From Lunatibacter salilacus (GTDB lineage Bacteria > Bacteroidota > Bacteroidia > Cytophagales > Cyclobacteriaceae): a stretch of 64,000 bases of DNA. This document shows positions 35,233 to 45,482 of the stretch, in pieces; positions within the stretch are counted from its first letter, which is position 1; each line of letters starts with the position of its first letter. Made by a program: the position numbers and the translations under genes. The DNA lies in NCBI RefSeq assembly GCF_009797935.1, contig NZ_VOLC01000003.1, positions 248,001-312,000 of the forward strand, in the 5' to 3' direction. The notes under the pieces are model-generated. The model had not been told where the DNA came from, made no database searches, and saw nothing but the letters and a program-made list of their open reading frames with translations.

Positions 35233-36276
35233 ATGAAAAAGTCAATCAATTATATAGGAGCTATTCTGCTTCTGTTTGGCGCAATTTCTTGTGCTGAAGA
35301 GGAATTGGTCACCATTTCTACTAATCCTCAAGGACCCACACTTGTAAGTCCAACGTCTGGCACATCTTGGACGCTTTCCGAAGAACAGACAGCAGAGATG
35401 GTGGATTTTGAATTTACTCCGGCAGATTATGGATTTAGGGCGGCTGTTACTTACACGGTGCAGATGGATCTTATGGGAAACAATTTTGAGGCACCTGTAG
35501 ATGTCATTGCAGCAACCAGTTCACCTGCACGATTAACTGTAGGAGACTTAAACCAAAGGCTGCTGCAAATGGGATTGCAACCCGAGCAGTCTGAATCGGT
35601 GGAGTTTCGCTTGAAATCGTCGGTTAATCCAGCCGTCTCCGATACCTTTTCGGGGATGGTGAATGTGGAAGTAGTTCCTTTTGCCGTTCAACTTCAATTT
35701 CCAAGATTATATCTTCCCGGAGACTACCAAGGCTGGAATCCGGCTAATGAAAACACCATTATCTATTCCGAAAATTCAGACAACAGATATGAAGGTTATA
35801 TTCATGTACTCGGAGGAAATGGTGAATTTAAAATCAATGAAGGACCAAATTGGGATGTGAATTATGGAGATAATGGTGCGAATGGAACTTTAGATCAGGA
35901 TGGCGACAACATCAACGTGGGCACTGAGTTTGGGACGTTTTTACTACGGGTAAATATGGATGAGAAAACCTACCAGTTGGGGCCAGCAAGAAGGTGGGGG
36001 ATTGTCGGAGATGCTACACCAGGAGGCTGGGATGCGGATACGCCGATGGAATTTAATGCTGACGACAACGTATTGGTACTTACTGCCGATTTGACAGCGG
36101 GTTTGTTCAAATTCCGGGCAAATAACAGTTGGGACTTTAACTATGGAGAGAACGACGGAGATGGCATGCTTCAAGCTGGAGGAAGTGATATTCCGGTCGC
36201 AGAAGCCGGAAACTATACCATTATTATGGACTGGAAGGTCCCCGGTGTGATCTCCTACACTATTACCAAAAATTAA
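35233..36276 (+). CDS. susE: SusE-like starch-binding surface lipoprotein
   Basis: A 347-residue lipoprotein (lipobox FGAISCAEE, Cys about 20). An N-terminal SusE Ig-like domain (about 28-135: GPTLVSPTSGTSWTLSEE, VTYTVQMDLMGNNF, VEFRLKSSVNPAVSD) is followed by two starch-binding modules. The first begins RLYLPGDYQGWNPANENTII (about 157) and contains FKINEGPNWDVNYGDNG; the second begins RRWGIVGDATPGGWDADTPM (about 255) with FKFRANNSWDFNYGEND. The paired W and N/D residues are those expected in the SusE/SusF sugar sites. It strengthens the starch assignment of the locus and is followed by a terminator. Confidence 0.88.
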   Translation: MKKSINYIGAILLLFGAISCAEEELVTISTNPQGPTLVSPTSGTSWTLSEEQTAEMVDFEFTPADYGFRAAVTYTVQMDLMGNNFEAPVDVIAATSSPARLTVGDLNQRLLQMGLQPEQSESVEFRLKSSVNPAVSDTFSGMVNVEVVPFAVQLQFPRLYLPGDYQGWNPANENTIIYSENSDNRYEGYIHVLGGNGEFKINEGPNWDVNYGDNGANGTLDQDGDNINVGTEFGTFLLRVNMDEKTYQLGPARRWGIVGDATPGGWDADTPMEFNADDNVLVLTADLTAGLFKFRANNSWDFNYGENDGDGMLQAGGSDIPVAEAGNYTIIMDWKVPGVISYTITKN

Positions 36277-36282
36277 TTTAAT

Positions 36283-36330
36283 ACCGATAAAAAGGGGCTC
36301 CGACGGAAATCCTTTTTATCGGTTTTTTTA
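36283..36330 (+). terminator. terminator after the SusCDE genes
   Basis: ACCGATAAAAAGG pairs with CCTTTTTATCGGT (ending 36323) across a 15-base loop and is followed by a T-rich run. The amylase gene starts 16 bases after the stem, so read-through may set the enzyme-to-transporter ratio. Confidence 0.8.
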
Positions 36331-36338
36331 TTTATCCC

Positions 36339-39122
36339 ATGCGAAATTATCTACTATTTTTAGGAATTCTATTTGGTGGTTTTAGTCCTCTTTGGGCCCA
36401 GGTCACCACGATTCCTGCTGTTCCCAGTGCCATTCAGTCCTTTACTATCCGATATGATGCCAAACTGGGTTCCGGAGGTCTAGTGGGAGAAGAACGAGTG
36501 TTTGTTCATTTGGGAGCGGTTACAGGGGGGGCAACTTCAACTACATGGGAAGTTGTTCCATTTTCCTGGGGAACGGACAATCCCTTGGCATTAATGAAGG
36601 CCGTACCCGGTGAAAGTGACCTTTGGGAATATGAATTGAATCCGGAAGAATTATTTGACCTTGATGCGGCTGAAATTGATCGAATCGGAATTGTATTCCG
36701 AAATGCGGATGGAACGAAAGAGGGCAAGACCAGTGCGGGAGGTGATTTTTTTATTGATCTCGTTCAGGGATTTGAGGTGTTATTTTTGGAGCCAAGTTCC
36801 AATTCCGTTATCCTCAATGTCGGTGAAGAGCTAATTATAACAATAGCCGCTTCCGGTATTTCCCATCTTTCCCTGATACTAGATAGTGAAGAAATAGCCA
36901 AAGATCTAGCAGCACCCACACTTGAATATAGCTTTGTTGGGACTGTACCGGGTACATACCAAATAGTAGCAACCGCCGTTACGGAAACCGATTCCGCTGA
37001 GCGGTCTTTGTCCATTTTAGTTGTGGATTCAAATACAGAGCAGTTGCCTTTAGGCGTCAAAATGGGGATCAACTACCTTTCGGATACATCGGTTGCACTG
37101 GTGCTTCAGGCACCGGGAAAACGAAATGCTTTCGTCCTCGGCGATTTCAACGATTGGGAATTGCATGAGGGGTTTCATATGAAGCAAACGCCCGATGGAG
37201 AGTACTTTTGGCTACAAATAAATGACCTGAATCCAGGAGAAGAATATATTTTTCAATATCTGGTGGATGGACATATTCGAATAGGGGATCCCTATGCCGA
37301 CAAGATCTCTGATCCACATCACGAAGCAGAAATAATTGATCAGGGTAGGTACTCCGGATTGAAACCATACCCCACTGGTAAAACAGACTTTCAGGCCACT
37401 TTTCTGCAAACTGCTCAAGAACCCTATGATTGGAAATACAACGATTATATCAAGCCCAAAACCGAGGAGTTGGTAATTTATGAATTGTTGGTTAGGGATT
37501 TTGACGAAAGAAGAACGTACGAAGCTGTAACGGAACGATTAGATTATTTGAAGGAATTAGGCATCAATGCCCTACAGTTGATGCCGATTCAGGAGTTTGA
37601 GGGAAATCTATCTTGGGGGTATAATCCAAGTTTTTTCTTTGCCCCGGACAAGTATTATGGGACCAAGAACGAACTAAAAAACCTGATTGATGAAGCCCAT
37701 AAACGGGATATGGTGGTATTGTTGGATATGGTTTTGAATCATACATTTGGACAGTCTCCATTTGTACGTCTGTACAATGAGGGAGATTATGGTGCCCCCA
37801 CGGAAGACAACCCTTATCTAAACCCAATAGCTAAGCATCCCTTTAATGTAGGCTATGATTTTAACCATGAAAGCCCTTATACCCAAGCCTTGGTCGATTC
37901 AGTAAATGCTTATTGGCTTTCGGAATATCATGTGGACGGGTTTAGGTTTGATTTAAGCAAGGGTTTTACCCAAGTGAATTCCGGATCTAACGTGGAGGCG
38001 TGGAGTAGTCGGGATGAATCCAGAATCGCTATTTGGAAACGGATTTATGATCAGATTAAAACACAGTACCCGGATTTCTATGTGATTTTGGAACATTTTG
38101 CGGCAAATGATGAGGAAAAGGAATTGGCTGATTACGGCATGGTGCTTTGGGGAAATATGAATGGAGTGTTTCGTGAAATGGGAAAAGGAGGCTCCCGTAA
38201 TTTTGAAGGAGCATTTTATCAGAACAGAGACTGGACAAACAACCACCTGCTGGCTTATATGGAGAGCCATGATGAGGAACGTATCATGTTTGATATGTTG
38301 AATTATGGGGCTAGATCCCCAGTAAATCTGACCAACTTACCAGAAGCCATAAATCGAAACCAGCTTTTGACGGCCTTTTATTTTTCCATTCCCGGACCAA
38401 AAATGATTTGGCAGTTTGGAGAATTTGGATATGACCTTGAACTCAATGATGATCGCTTGGGTATAAAGCCTACCCGATGGGATTACTTGGATGACCCTCA
38501 TCGTATCCGCCTTTGGAACTTGTATCAGGCATTGATTTCATTGAAAGCTGAACTCCCAGTTTTGAACCAACCCCAAGAAGTTGACTTGGATTTGGCAGGG
38601 GATATCAAACAGATAACACTCCGGGAAGATGGGATGGATTTGGTTTTGGTCGGGAATTTTGCCCTATCTGCGCAAAATAACCGTTTCATTTCATTTCCTT
38701 CCTCCGGAACCTGGTACAATTTCTTCACGGGTGAGGAAATCCGGCTTTCCTCCCAATCTAGGGCTTTTGATTTCGATGTAAACGAATTTTACGTTTTCAC
38801 TTCCAAACCCTTACCTAAACCTGAGGCGATTATCTTCGAAACTGATCCAATAACGTCTATTTTGCGGAAACCGAGAGCAGAGGAAAGCTTGAAACTCTAT
38901 CCAGTGCCTGCCGGAAAAGAACTTCATATAGGAATTCCTTTTTTCCAAAATGCAACAAACTTCCATGTTTACGATGTTCAGGGAAGATCACATATTTCAG
39001 GAACCTTTCCACAGGGAGAATCCGTGCAGACTCTGTCAACGGGAAACTTATCTCCTGGAATATATGTCCTTGAAATCGAAGGTCAGTTGGCTCCGTGTCG
39101 AAAAATGTTTATCAAACAGTAA
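36339..39122 (+). CDS. GH13 alpha-amylase with T9SS export tag
   Basis: A 927-residue secreted enzyme that should cut starch at the cell surface. After a signal peptide (ending FSPLWAQ) come a starch-binding-like module (22-145), an Ig-like domain (about 150-230), a CBM48-type domain (NAFVLGDFNDWE, about 265) and the GH13 barrel. Catalytic regions: I DMVLNHTF (about 463), II VDGFRFDLSKGF with nucleophile D (about 532), III FYVILEHFA with acid E (about 582), IV ESHDEERI (about 642). The last 75 residues (LYPVPAGKELHIGIPF, VYDVQGR, LSPGIYVLEI) are a type A C-terminal domain of the type IX secretion system, so it is exported and anchored or released outside. Confidence 0.92.
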   Translation: MRNYLLFLGILFGGFSPLWAQVTTIPAVPSAIQSFTIRYDAKLGSGGLVGEERVFVHLGAVTGGATSTTWEVVPFSWGTDNPLALMKAVPGESDLWEYELNPEELFDLDAAEIDRIGIVFRNADGTKEGKTSAGGDFFIDLVQGFEVLFLEPSSNSVILNVGEELIITIAASGISHLSLILDSEEIAKDLAAPTLEYSFVGTVPGTYQIVATAVTETDSAERSLSILVVDSNTEQLPLGVKMGINYLSDTSVALVLQAPGKRNAFVLGDFNDWELHEGFHMKQTPDGEYFWLQINDLNPGEEYIFQYLVDGHIRIGDPYADKISDPHHEAEIIDQGRYSGLKPYPTGKTDFQATFLQTAQEPYDWKYNDYIKPKTEELVIYELLVRDFDERRTYEAVTERLDYLKELGINALQLMPIQEFEGNLSWGYNPSFFFAPDKYYGTKNELKNLIDEAHKRDMVVLLDMVLNHTFGQSPFVRLYNEGDYGAPTEDNPYLNPIAKHPFNVGYDFNHESPYTQALVDSVNAYWLSEYHVDGFRFDLSKGFTQVNSGSNVEAWSSRDESRIAIWKRIYDQIKTQYPDFYVILEHFAANDEEKELADYGMVLWGNMNGVFREMGKGGSRNFEGAFYQNRDWTNNHLLAYMESHDEERIMFDMLNYGARSPVNLTNLPEAINRNQLLTAFYFSIPGPKMIWQFGEFGYDLELNDDRLGIKPTRWDYLDDPHRIRLWNLYQALISLKAELPVLNQPQEVDLDLAGDIKQITLREDGMDLVLVGNFALSAQNNRFISFPSSGTWYNFFTGEEIRLSSQSRAFDFDVNEFYVFTSKPLPKPEAIIFETDPITSILRKPRAEESLKLYPVPAGKELHIGIPFFQNATNFHVYDVQGRSHISGTFPQGESVQTLSTGNLSPGIYVLEIEGQLAPCRKMFIKQ

Positions 39123-39135
39123 AACGTCTACCATT

Positions 39136-40728
39136 ATGAATAAGCAATACATAAAAACCCTGGTATTCAATTTTAGATTTTTCACTTGGTTTTTTATCGG
39201 GGGAGTTGGATTTCTTTTTTGCTGTAGTCCCAAACTCGCAAATGAACGACCAAATGACTTGGAGGATCATTGGCCTAAGGCTGGAGTGACGTATGAGATT
39301 TTTGTCCGGTCCTTTTATGACTCTGATGGAGACGGAATAGGTGATATCAACGGTGTCCGGGAAAATCTTGACCATGTTTCCGATTTGGGGGCAAATGCCA
39401 TTTGGTTTATGCCGATCATGCCCTCTCCCAGCTACCATAAGTATGATGTCACAGACTATAAAGCCATCCACCCTGATTATGGCACTTTGGAGGACTTTAA
39501 AGCCCTGATTTCCGAAGCTCATGCGCAGGATATCCGGATAGTCATTGATTTAATCATCAACCATACGAGTAGTGAGCATCCCTGGTTTTTGGAGTCAAAG
39601 AAAGGCAGAGATAATCCCTACAGAGATTACTTTGTTTGGGCTCAAAAAGATACATTGGAAGATTATCTTGAGAAAAAAACCATCACACTGGATTCGGACA
39701 ATATCCGGCAATGGCATGATCCGGGGTTTGGGGAAGATTTCTATTACGGTTTTTTTTATGGAGGCATGCCTGATCTAAATTTTGACAATCCGAAAGTTAG
39801 GGAAGAAGTGTATGAAATTGGCAAGTTTTGGTTGGAAGAAGTAGGAGTGGATGGGTTCAGGTTGGATGCTGCCAAGCATATTTTCCCGGATGACAGACCA
39901 GACGACAACCATGCGTTTTGGAAAGAATTTAGAGAAAAAATGGTGGAGATTAAATCCGATATATATTTGGTGGGTGAAGTCTATGACAGCAAGGAGATCG
40001 TAGCTCCTTATCTTCCGGGATTGCCGGCCTTATTCAATTTTGATTTTCACTATACGCTATTGGAAGCATTGCGAACAGCGGACGGAAGTCTTTTACCTAC
40101 CAAGCAAAAGCAGGTATTGGACTATTATCAGGGCATTACGGATGAGTTTATAGATGCAACCATCTCTTCCAACCATGATCAGCCCCGGATATTATCGGAT
40201 TTGGATGGTGATGAAAGAAAGGCCAAGCAGGCTATCGCCATTCTGATGACTATGCCAGGTGCGCCTTATTTGTATTATGGAGAAGAAATCGGAATGTTGG
40301 GTAAAAAGCCGGATCCAAATATCAGGGAACCATTTTTATGGGATGTTTTAGATAAAGATGGAGGTCGGGCAACTTGGATTGACCCCAAGTTTTCAACAGA
40401 TGAAACAGTAATTCCGCTCGAAGTTCAAAAGGAAGATGCTAGCAGTATGTTTAGGCATTATCAGGAAACTATAAAGTTGCGTAATACAGATTCTGTGCTT
40501 GCTTTGGGAGGCTTGGAATTGTTGGATGAAAACTACCCCAAGGCACTAATGGCCTATGAACGGGTACTGGATGGAGAGAGAAGAATCGTTTTCCATAATC
40601 TTGGTATGGAGAGACTGGAACTTACCTATACCACTGAAGGCGGCGAGGTAGTTTACAGCTATAATGGAGCAACTATGGATGGCAAACGCCTGGTTTTTCC
40701 TCCCCAATCTTCACTAGTAGTGAAGTAA
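39136..40728 (+). CDS. GH13 alpha-amylase/alpha-glucosidase lipoprotein
   Basis: A 530-residue lipoprotein of GH13. The ATG at 39136, 13 bases after the amylase stop, gives a lipoprotein signal with Cys at 29-30 (FLFCCSPK); the open frame extends to 38950 but overlaps the previous gene. Barrel motifs: GVTYEIFVRSFYDSDGDGIG, region I DLIINHTSS (about 140), II VDGFRLDAAKH (nucleophile D about 240), III YLVGEVYDS (acid E about 278), IV ISSNHDQPR (about 345). The DGDGIGD calcium loop and overall length fit oligo-1,6-glucosidase/alpha-glucosidase and neopullulanase-like members. Likely periplasmic-facing or surface, it would trim imported maltooligosaccharides. Confidence 0.9.
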   Translation: MNKQYIKTLVFNFRFFTWFFIGGVGFLFCCSPKLANERPNDLEDHWPKAGVTYEIFVRSFYDSDGDGIGDINGVRENLDHVSDLGANAIWFMPIMPSPSYHKYDVTDYKAIHPDYGTLEDFKALISEAHAQDIRIVIDLIINHTSSEHPWFLESKKGRDNPYRDYFVWAQKDTLEDYLEKKTITLDSDNIRQWHDPGFGEDFYYGFFYGGMPDLNFDNPKVREEVYEIGKFWLEEVGVDGFRLDAAKHIFPDDRPDDNHAFWKEFREKMVEIKSDIYLVGEVYDSKEIVAPYLPGLPALFNFDFHYTLLEALRTADGSLLPTKQKQVLDYYQGITDEFIDATISSNHDQPRILSDLDGDERKAKQAIAILMTMPGAPYLYYGEEIGMLGKKPDPNIREPFLWDVLDKDGGRATWIDPKFSTDETVIPLEVQKEDASSMFRHYQETIKLRNTDSVLALGGLELLDENYPKALMAYERVLDGERRIVFHNLGMERLELTYTTEGGEVVYSYNGATMDGKRLVFPPQSSLVVK

Positions 40729-40878
40729 ACTAAAACCCGCTATAGATAAGGATTAGATGATTTCTGAAAACGATGGGATATCCCGAATCAGGAGTGAGTT
40801 GGACAGAAATTGATTTTGTTTGAGCAAGATTAGAGATGTGTTGCTAAATAGTTAGAAGAGCTTGAAGCATACGTGCGT

Positions 40879-41304
40879 TTAATCAGGAAGCTTTGACAAT
40901 TGCAACCAAAATTCTTCGATTTTTAGAATAGCATCTAAAAACTCATCGATATCAATAGGCTTGGTAATAAAACTGTTGCTGTGGTTTTCGTAGGCTAGGT
41001 GGATATCTTTTCGGTTGGATGAGGTGGTAAGCATAATTACGGGGATTTTTTTTAGGATGGGATCCTCTTTGATTTGCCTCAATACTTCGTGACCATTGAA
41101 TATGGGTATATTTATATCCAAGATGATTAAATCCGGCTTTTGGGCAGAAGAAAATTCAGCTCTTTGGAATAAAAAATTCAAAGCTTCCTGGCCGTTTTTA
41201 ACCACACTTATGTCGGTTTTGATTTTGCTTTCCTCAAAGGCCTCAAGAGTCAAAATTATATCTCCTTCGTTATCTTCTACTAATAATATATGTGCTCGTT
41301 CCAT
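40879..41304 (-). CDS. Rcp1-type response regulator
   Basis: A 141-residue single-domain receiver of the Rcp1 group. It has LLVEDNEGD at the start, the phospho-acceptor D in LIILDINIPIFNG (about 67), the switch threonine in IMLTTSSN and the lysine in ITKPIDIDEF. It begins 9 bases after the stop of the multi-PAS kinase gene and is surely co-transcribed with it, making the two a cognate pair. There is no output domain, so it signals through protein contact. Confidence 0.92.
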   Translation of the reverse strand: MERAHILLVEDNEGDIILTLEAFEESKIKTDISVVKNGQEALNFLFQRAEFSSAQKPDLIILDINIPIFNGHEVLRQIKEDPILKKIPVIMLTTSSNRKDIHLAYENHSNSFITKPIDIDEFLDAILKIEEFWLQLSKLPD

Positions 41305-41312
41305 AGCGGTAT

Positions 41313-44300
41313 TTAATTGTTTGAAGGCTTTGTGTTATTTGGAATGGTAAAATAAAAGACGGATCCCACTCCGGGTTGTGATTTCATCGATATTTTCCCT
41401 CCCCAGGATTCTACGTGTTTTTTTGCTATTGCCAGTCCTATTCCGGTGCCACTGTATTGGCTTCTGTTATGCAGTCGCTGAAAGATAATGAAAATTTTCT
41501 CAAAGAAGCGGTTGTCAATCCCAATTCCATTATCTTCTATCGAAATGCACCAATGATTCCCCGTGTCCTCCACCTTTAATTCAATCTGGGGAGCTACATT
41601 GTCTTTCGAGTACTTGATTGCGTTGTCCAATATGCAGTGAAGGGTTTGTATAAGCGGGGCCTTAGGGGCGGTAATGATCGGAAGCCGACCAGTCCTGATA
41701 GTTGCTGCTTTTTCTTTAATTATTCTTCTCCGTAAGAGTGAATAATCCTCAAGCAATTGATTTAGGTTTACTTTTTCAATGTCAATTTCGGCTTTGCCTG
41801 CTCTGGAATATTCCAGTAGATCAAGAATAATCTGTTTCATCCGTTTGGCACCGTCTGTTGCATAATAAATATATTGTAGGCCTTTTTCGTCTAGCAGATT
41901 TCCATATTTCCTTTTGAGCTGCTCAAGGAAGCTCGATATCATCCGCAAAGGTTCCTGCAAATCATGTGAAGCGATAAAAGCAAATTGTTCTAATTGCTCA
42001 TTCGTTATTTCCAATTCATGTGCGTAATTTTGCAGCGTTTGATTAAGCTCCTTTAGCTTATCCTCATGGTGCTTTCTTTCGGATATATCTGTCATAGCAC
42101 CGACCATCCGGACCGCTTTTCCGGCCAAATCCCTGATAATAACCCCTCTGTCAACTACGTGGACAATTTCGCTGTTTTTTTTGATTATCCTGTATTCCAT
42201 CTCCCAGCGAGTCTGCTTAGGATTTGATATAGCAACATTTATACTCTTTTTCAAATCGGCAAGAATTTCCGGATCAAAGTTGTCTGTCCAAAAATCTTTT
42301 TCCTTTATTTGTCGATTTACCTGATCTCCAAAAAACTTCTCTATTCCTTTTCCCCTAAAAAACGTTTTGTTTTTTATATCCCAATCCCAAATAGCATCAT
42401 TGGTAGCTTCTGATACTTTTTCGAAGCGCTCGTTGGCAGCCAATATCTCTTGTTCGGAGCGTTTCCGTTCAGAAATATTCCTAAGGAAAATAGTTAGTCC
42501 TGTTTCAGACGGAAAGGCAGTTACTTCTAGGAATTTATCTCTATAAATATCTTCAAACGCCACCGTTTCCCCCGTTTCCAGTGCCTTGTAAAACAGCGTG
42601 AATGAGGGTAATTTTTTTGCGTATGGAATGACTTTCCAAAAATTCTGTCCTAGAATTTCTTCCCGGTTGATATATACAAGCTCCTCCGCTTTCTTATTCC
42701 AGTAGGTAACGGTAAAATCTCGATTCAAAGTGAAAAAAGCATCTCCGATACTTTCCAGAATCAGTGTTTTTTCTTCAGCTGCTTTTCTGAGCGTTTCCGC
42801 GGTCTTTCTCCGTTCTTCGATATTTCGAAAATAGGATGATACTCCTCCACCGAAAGGATAAGCATTGATTTCATACCATTTACCATCCCCTGGAAAAAAA
42901 TATTCAAACGATTCAGGCTTTCCGGATGCAGCCACTCTTTTGTATATTTCCTCTAGTGGGGTACCAGTTGCCGCTGGAAACTCCTCCCAAATAGAATTGC
43001 CAAGAAGCTCAGATTCTTTTCGTTTAAGGAGATTCTCAGCTTCTTTGTTAAAAAAGGTAAAATTCCAATCCCTATCCATCGCATAAAATGCGTCTGAAAT
43101 ACTGCCCAGTATTTCACTAATTTGAATTTCCAACGTTTTAGAAGCATGTATATCCTGAAAACTTCCAAAAATCTTCACACATTTACCATTTATACTTTCC
43201 CCAGTCCCAATGCAACGAATCCAACGCTCTTTACCAGTGGAGGTAATTAATAGAAGGTCTTCGTCAAAGTCAATTCCCTCCGAAACCAATTTTTCTACAG
43301 CCTGTTGAATGTGCTTTTTACTTTTCACCGAATAAAATTCAAAACCTCCAGTTAAGGTCGGATTATAGTCCTCATCCACTTCTAGGATTTTTCTGGTCAT
43401 TGGTGACCAATACATTTCATTGTTATCCTTACTAACTAAGTCTAATTCCCAACTGCCTATTTTGGCAAGTGAGGATGCCTGATCATTAAGCTTCCCTAAT
43501 TTTTTTTCTTTTGTGATATTTTTTGCGGTTGCGTAGATGATTCCTTCCTCAATGCCGGTATTACAGGTCCAACCTAACCATAGAATTTTTCCTTTTTTGG
43601 TGATACAGCGGTTTTCAAATTGAGTAACCGAATCGTTGGAACTGAGCGTTGAAAGCATTTTGAGAGTCAAACTTAAGTCTTCAGGATGCACATGTTCATG
43701 AAAAGACTTTAAAAGGATTTCTTCCTCCATATACCCCAAAAGCTTGCATCCAGCGGGGTTAATTCTTAAAATCCGGCCAGAGGTGTCGGTCAAACACATG
43801 ATATCAGGAAGCGCATCAAAGAGGTGGCTTAAATCGGACTCAATTTTTTTTCGGCTGAACTCTGACCCGATAAATCCTCCAAGTTTACTGAAAATGTTTT
43901 TAAATCGTGACAGCTTATCCATTGGTTTGGCGGATCCAATGACAAGAATTCCTACAACCTCTTCATTATATAAAAAAGGAAAACCCATGATGGATGTGAC
44001 CCCCGCACTAGTAGCAGCCAATTTCCTTGGAAAGGTTTCCATGCTTTGAAGTTTATCCCAAAAAACGGTCTTTCCTTTTCTCCAAACTAATCCTGGGAGA
44101 TCTTCATCCATTTCAAAGCTGTTGATACCGTGGCCGAAATGATAAAATAGGTCACCAATTTCGGTCTTTTTACAGCAGTCAATTAATCGGATTTGATTAT
44201 TTGCCTTATTTGGGAGCCAAATCTCAACAAAATCAAAACTACCAAACTCAGCGAAAATGGAACACAACTTTCTAGTGGTAACTTTAAGGTTTTTTTCATC

Positions 44301-45482
44301 GTTAAAAATTAAACTAATTTGGCTGATTAGAATGTTTTCAAGTTCCTTGTTTTTTTGGCCGGTGACATCCCTTTCAACCGCGATATAATGGGTGGTTTTA
44401 CCATCCTCTTGGGTTATAGGACTAATTGCTAGATTTACCCAATACTCTTCTCCATATTTGTTATAGTTCAGGAGAATTGATTCCCAAGCTTCCCGTCGCT
44501 GAAGTGCATTGCCCAATCTGTCAATTTCATCCCAATCTGAATCAGGACCCTGTAGCATCTTAGGGCTTTTTCCTATTGCCTCCTGAGCCGAATATCCGGT
44601 CATTTTCGTAAAAGCTTCATTTACATAGATGATCCTTTTGGTCGGGTCGTTACAAGTTCCCACATCCGTGATAATTACAGCATCAGTAGTATTCGTAACG
44701 ACACTTTCTAATAGCTTTAGTTGTTGCTGTTCTTCCTTATGAACAGTTATGTCCTGGACAGTCCCCTCATAGGCAATGATATCGCCATTCGCATCATTTA
44801 GCTTTCGACCTAAATGATGCACCCATCGTGTCACATTTCCTGAAAGCATGATTCTGTGGGAGAAATCAAACACTTTTTCGTGGGAAAATGAATCTTCCTT
44901 AGCAAGTAAAAAGGCTTGCCTATCATCTGGGTGGATGGTTTGCAGGAAAGATTTAAAGTCGAGCTTTGAATTAGTTTTATTTAACCCCCATATATCATAC
45001 ACCTCGTCCGACAAAGAAAGGGTGAGTTCATCCCGTTCCAACCGCCAATAGCCAAGTTTCGCAATTGCGGAAGCTGTTTTGAGCCTTTTCTCCGAAATGC
45101 GGAGCTCTTGTACTTGTCTTTCTTTCTCCGTGACATCCTGGCAAACGACCATAACACAGGCCCTTCCCTGAAAATCCACCTTATGACCATTGATATCCAT
45201 TCGAATCAATTCCCCATTCTTTTTTTGATGGGTAAACACTCCAAAGTAGATATTTCCTTCCCGTTGATCAATGTCTGCATGAGCTGCCAAAACCATGGGA
45301 ATATCAGTTTTGGGCCGCAAATCGATAATAGTTAGGTTTAAAAACTCCGCTTTTGTATACCCGTAATGCTCCATAGCGGACTGATTGGCATCGAGGATTT
45401 CATAAGTATTCCTATCATACACCCAATTGGGTAATGGATTGAACTGGAATAGGGTATTGTAATCTGGCTTTTGTTTTTGCAT
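41313..45482 (-). CDS. multi-PAS/GAF sensor histidine kinase, 1389 aa
   Basis: A large soluble kinase without membrane segments. I count eight PAS-type domains and one GAF: PAS at about 10-125, 130-250 and 255-380, GAF at about 385-545, then PAS at about 550-665, 665-795, 795-905, 905-1020 and 1020-1150. The kinase core is of the phytochrome-like HWE-adjacent type seen with Rcp1 regulators: ITNEQLEQFAFIASHDLQEP (His about 1175), N box DNAIKYSKDN, IEDNGIGID and GTGIGLAIAKKHVESWGG. The sixth and seventh PAS domains resemble each other strongly (SISDAFYAMDRDW / SIGDAFFTLNRDF), a recent internal duplication. Signals are unknown; the partner is the regulator 9 bases downstream. Confidence 0.9.
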   Translation of the reverse strand: MQKQKPDYNTLFQFNPLPNWVYDRNTYEILDANQSAMEHYGYTKAEFLNLTIIDLRPKTDIPMVLAAHADIDQREGNIYFGVFTHQKKNGELIRMDINGHKVDFQGRACVMVVCQDVTEKERQVQELRISEKRLKTASAIAKLGYWRLERDELTLSLSDEVYDIWGLNKTNSKLDFKSFLQTIHPDDRQAFLLAKEDSFSHEKVFDFSHRIMLSGNVTRWVHHLGRKLNDANGDIIAYEGTVQDITVHKEEQQQLKLLESVVTNTTDAVIITDVGTCNDPTKRIIYVNEAFTKMTGYSAQEAIGKSPKMLQGPDSDWDEIDRLGNALQRREAWESILLNYNKYGEEYWVNLAISPITQEDGKTTHYIAVERDVTGQKNKELENILISQISLIFNDEKNLKVTTRKLCSIFAEFGSFDFVEIWLPNKANNQIRLIDCCKKTEIGDLFYHFGHGINSFEMDEDLPGLVWRKGKTVFWDKLQSMETFPRKLAATSAGVTSIMGFPFLYNEEVVGILVIGSAKPMDKLSRFKNIFSKLGGFIGSEFSRKKIESDLSHLFDALPDIMCLTDTSGRILRINPAGCKLLGYMEEEILLKSFHEHVHPEDLSLTLKMLSTLSSNDSVTQFENRCITKKGKILWLGWTCNTGIEEGIIYATAKNITKEKKLGKLNDQASSLAKIGSWELDLVSKDNNEMYWSPMTRKILEVDEDYNPTLTGGFEFYSVKSKKHIQQAVEKLVSEGIDFDEDLLLITSTGKERWIRCIGTGESINGKCVKIFGSFQDIHASKTLEIQISEILGSISDAFYAMDRDWNFTFFNKEAENLLKRKESELLGNSIWEEFPAATGTPLEEIYKRVAASGKPESFEYFFPGDGKWYEINAYPFGGGVSSYFRNIEERRKTAETLRKAAEEKTLILESIGDAFFTLNRDFTVTYWNKKAEELVYINREEILGQNFWKVIPYAKKLPSFTLFYKALETGETVAFEDIYRDKFLEVTAFPSETGLTIFLRNISERKRSEQEILAANERFEKVSEATNDAIWDWDIKNKTFFRGKGIEKFFGDQVNRQIKEKDFWTDNFDPEILADLKKSINVAISNPKQTRWEMEYRIIKKNSEIVHVVDRGVIIRDLAGKAVRMVGAMTDISERKHHEDKLKELNQTLQNYAHELEITNEQLEQFAFIASHDLQEPLRMISSFLEQLKRKYGNLLDEKGLQYIYYATDGAKRMKQIILDLLEYSRAGKAEIDIEKVNLNQLLEDYSLLRRRIIKEKAATIRTGRLPIITAPKAPLIQTLHCILDNAIKYSKDNVAPQIELKVEDTGNHWCISIEDNGIGIDNRFFEKIFIIFQRLHNRSQYSGTGIGLAIAKKHVESWGGKISMKSQPGVGSVFYFTIPNNTKPSNN

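Noticed and set aside
38950-39135. Upstream extension of the second GH13 gene
   Set aside because: It would overlap the end of the first amylase gene by 170 bases and hide the lipoprotein signal that begins at 39136.
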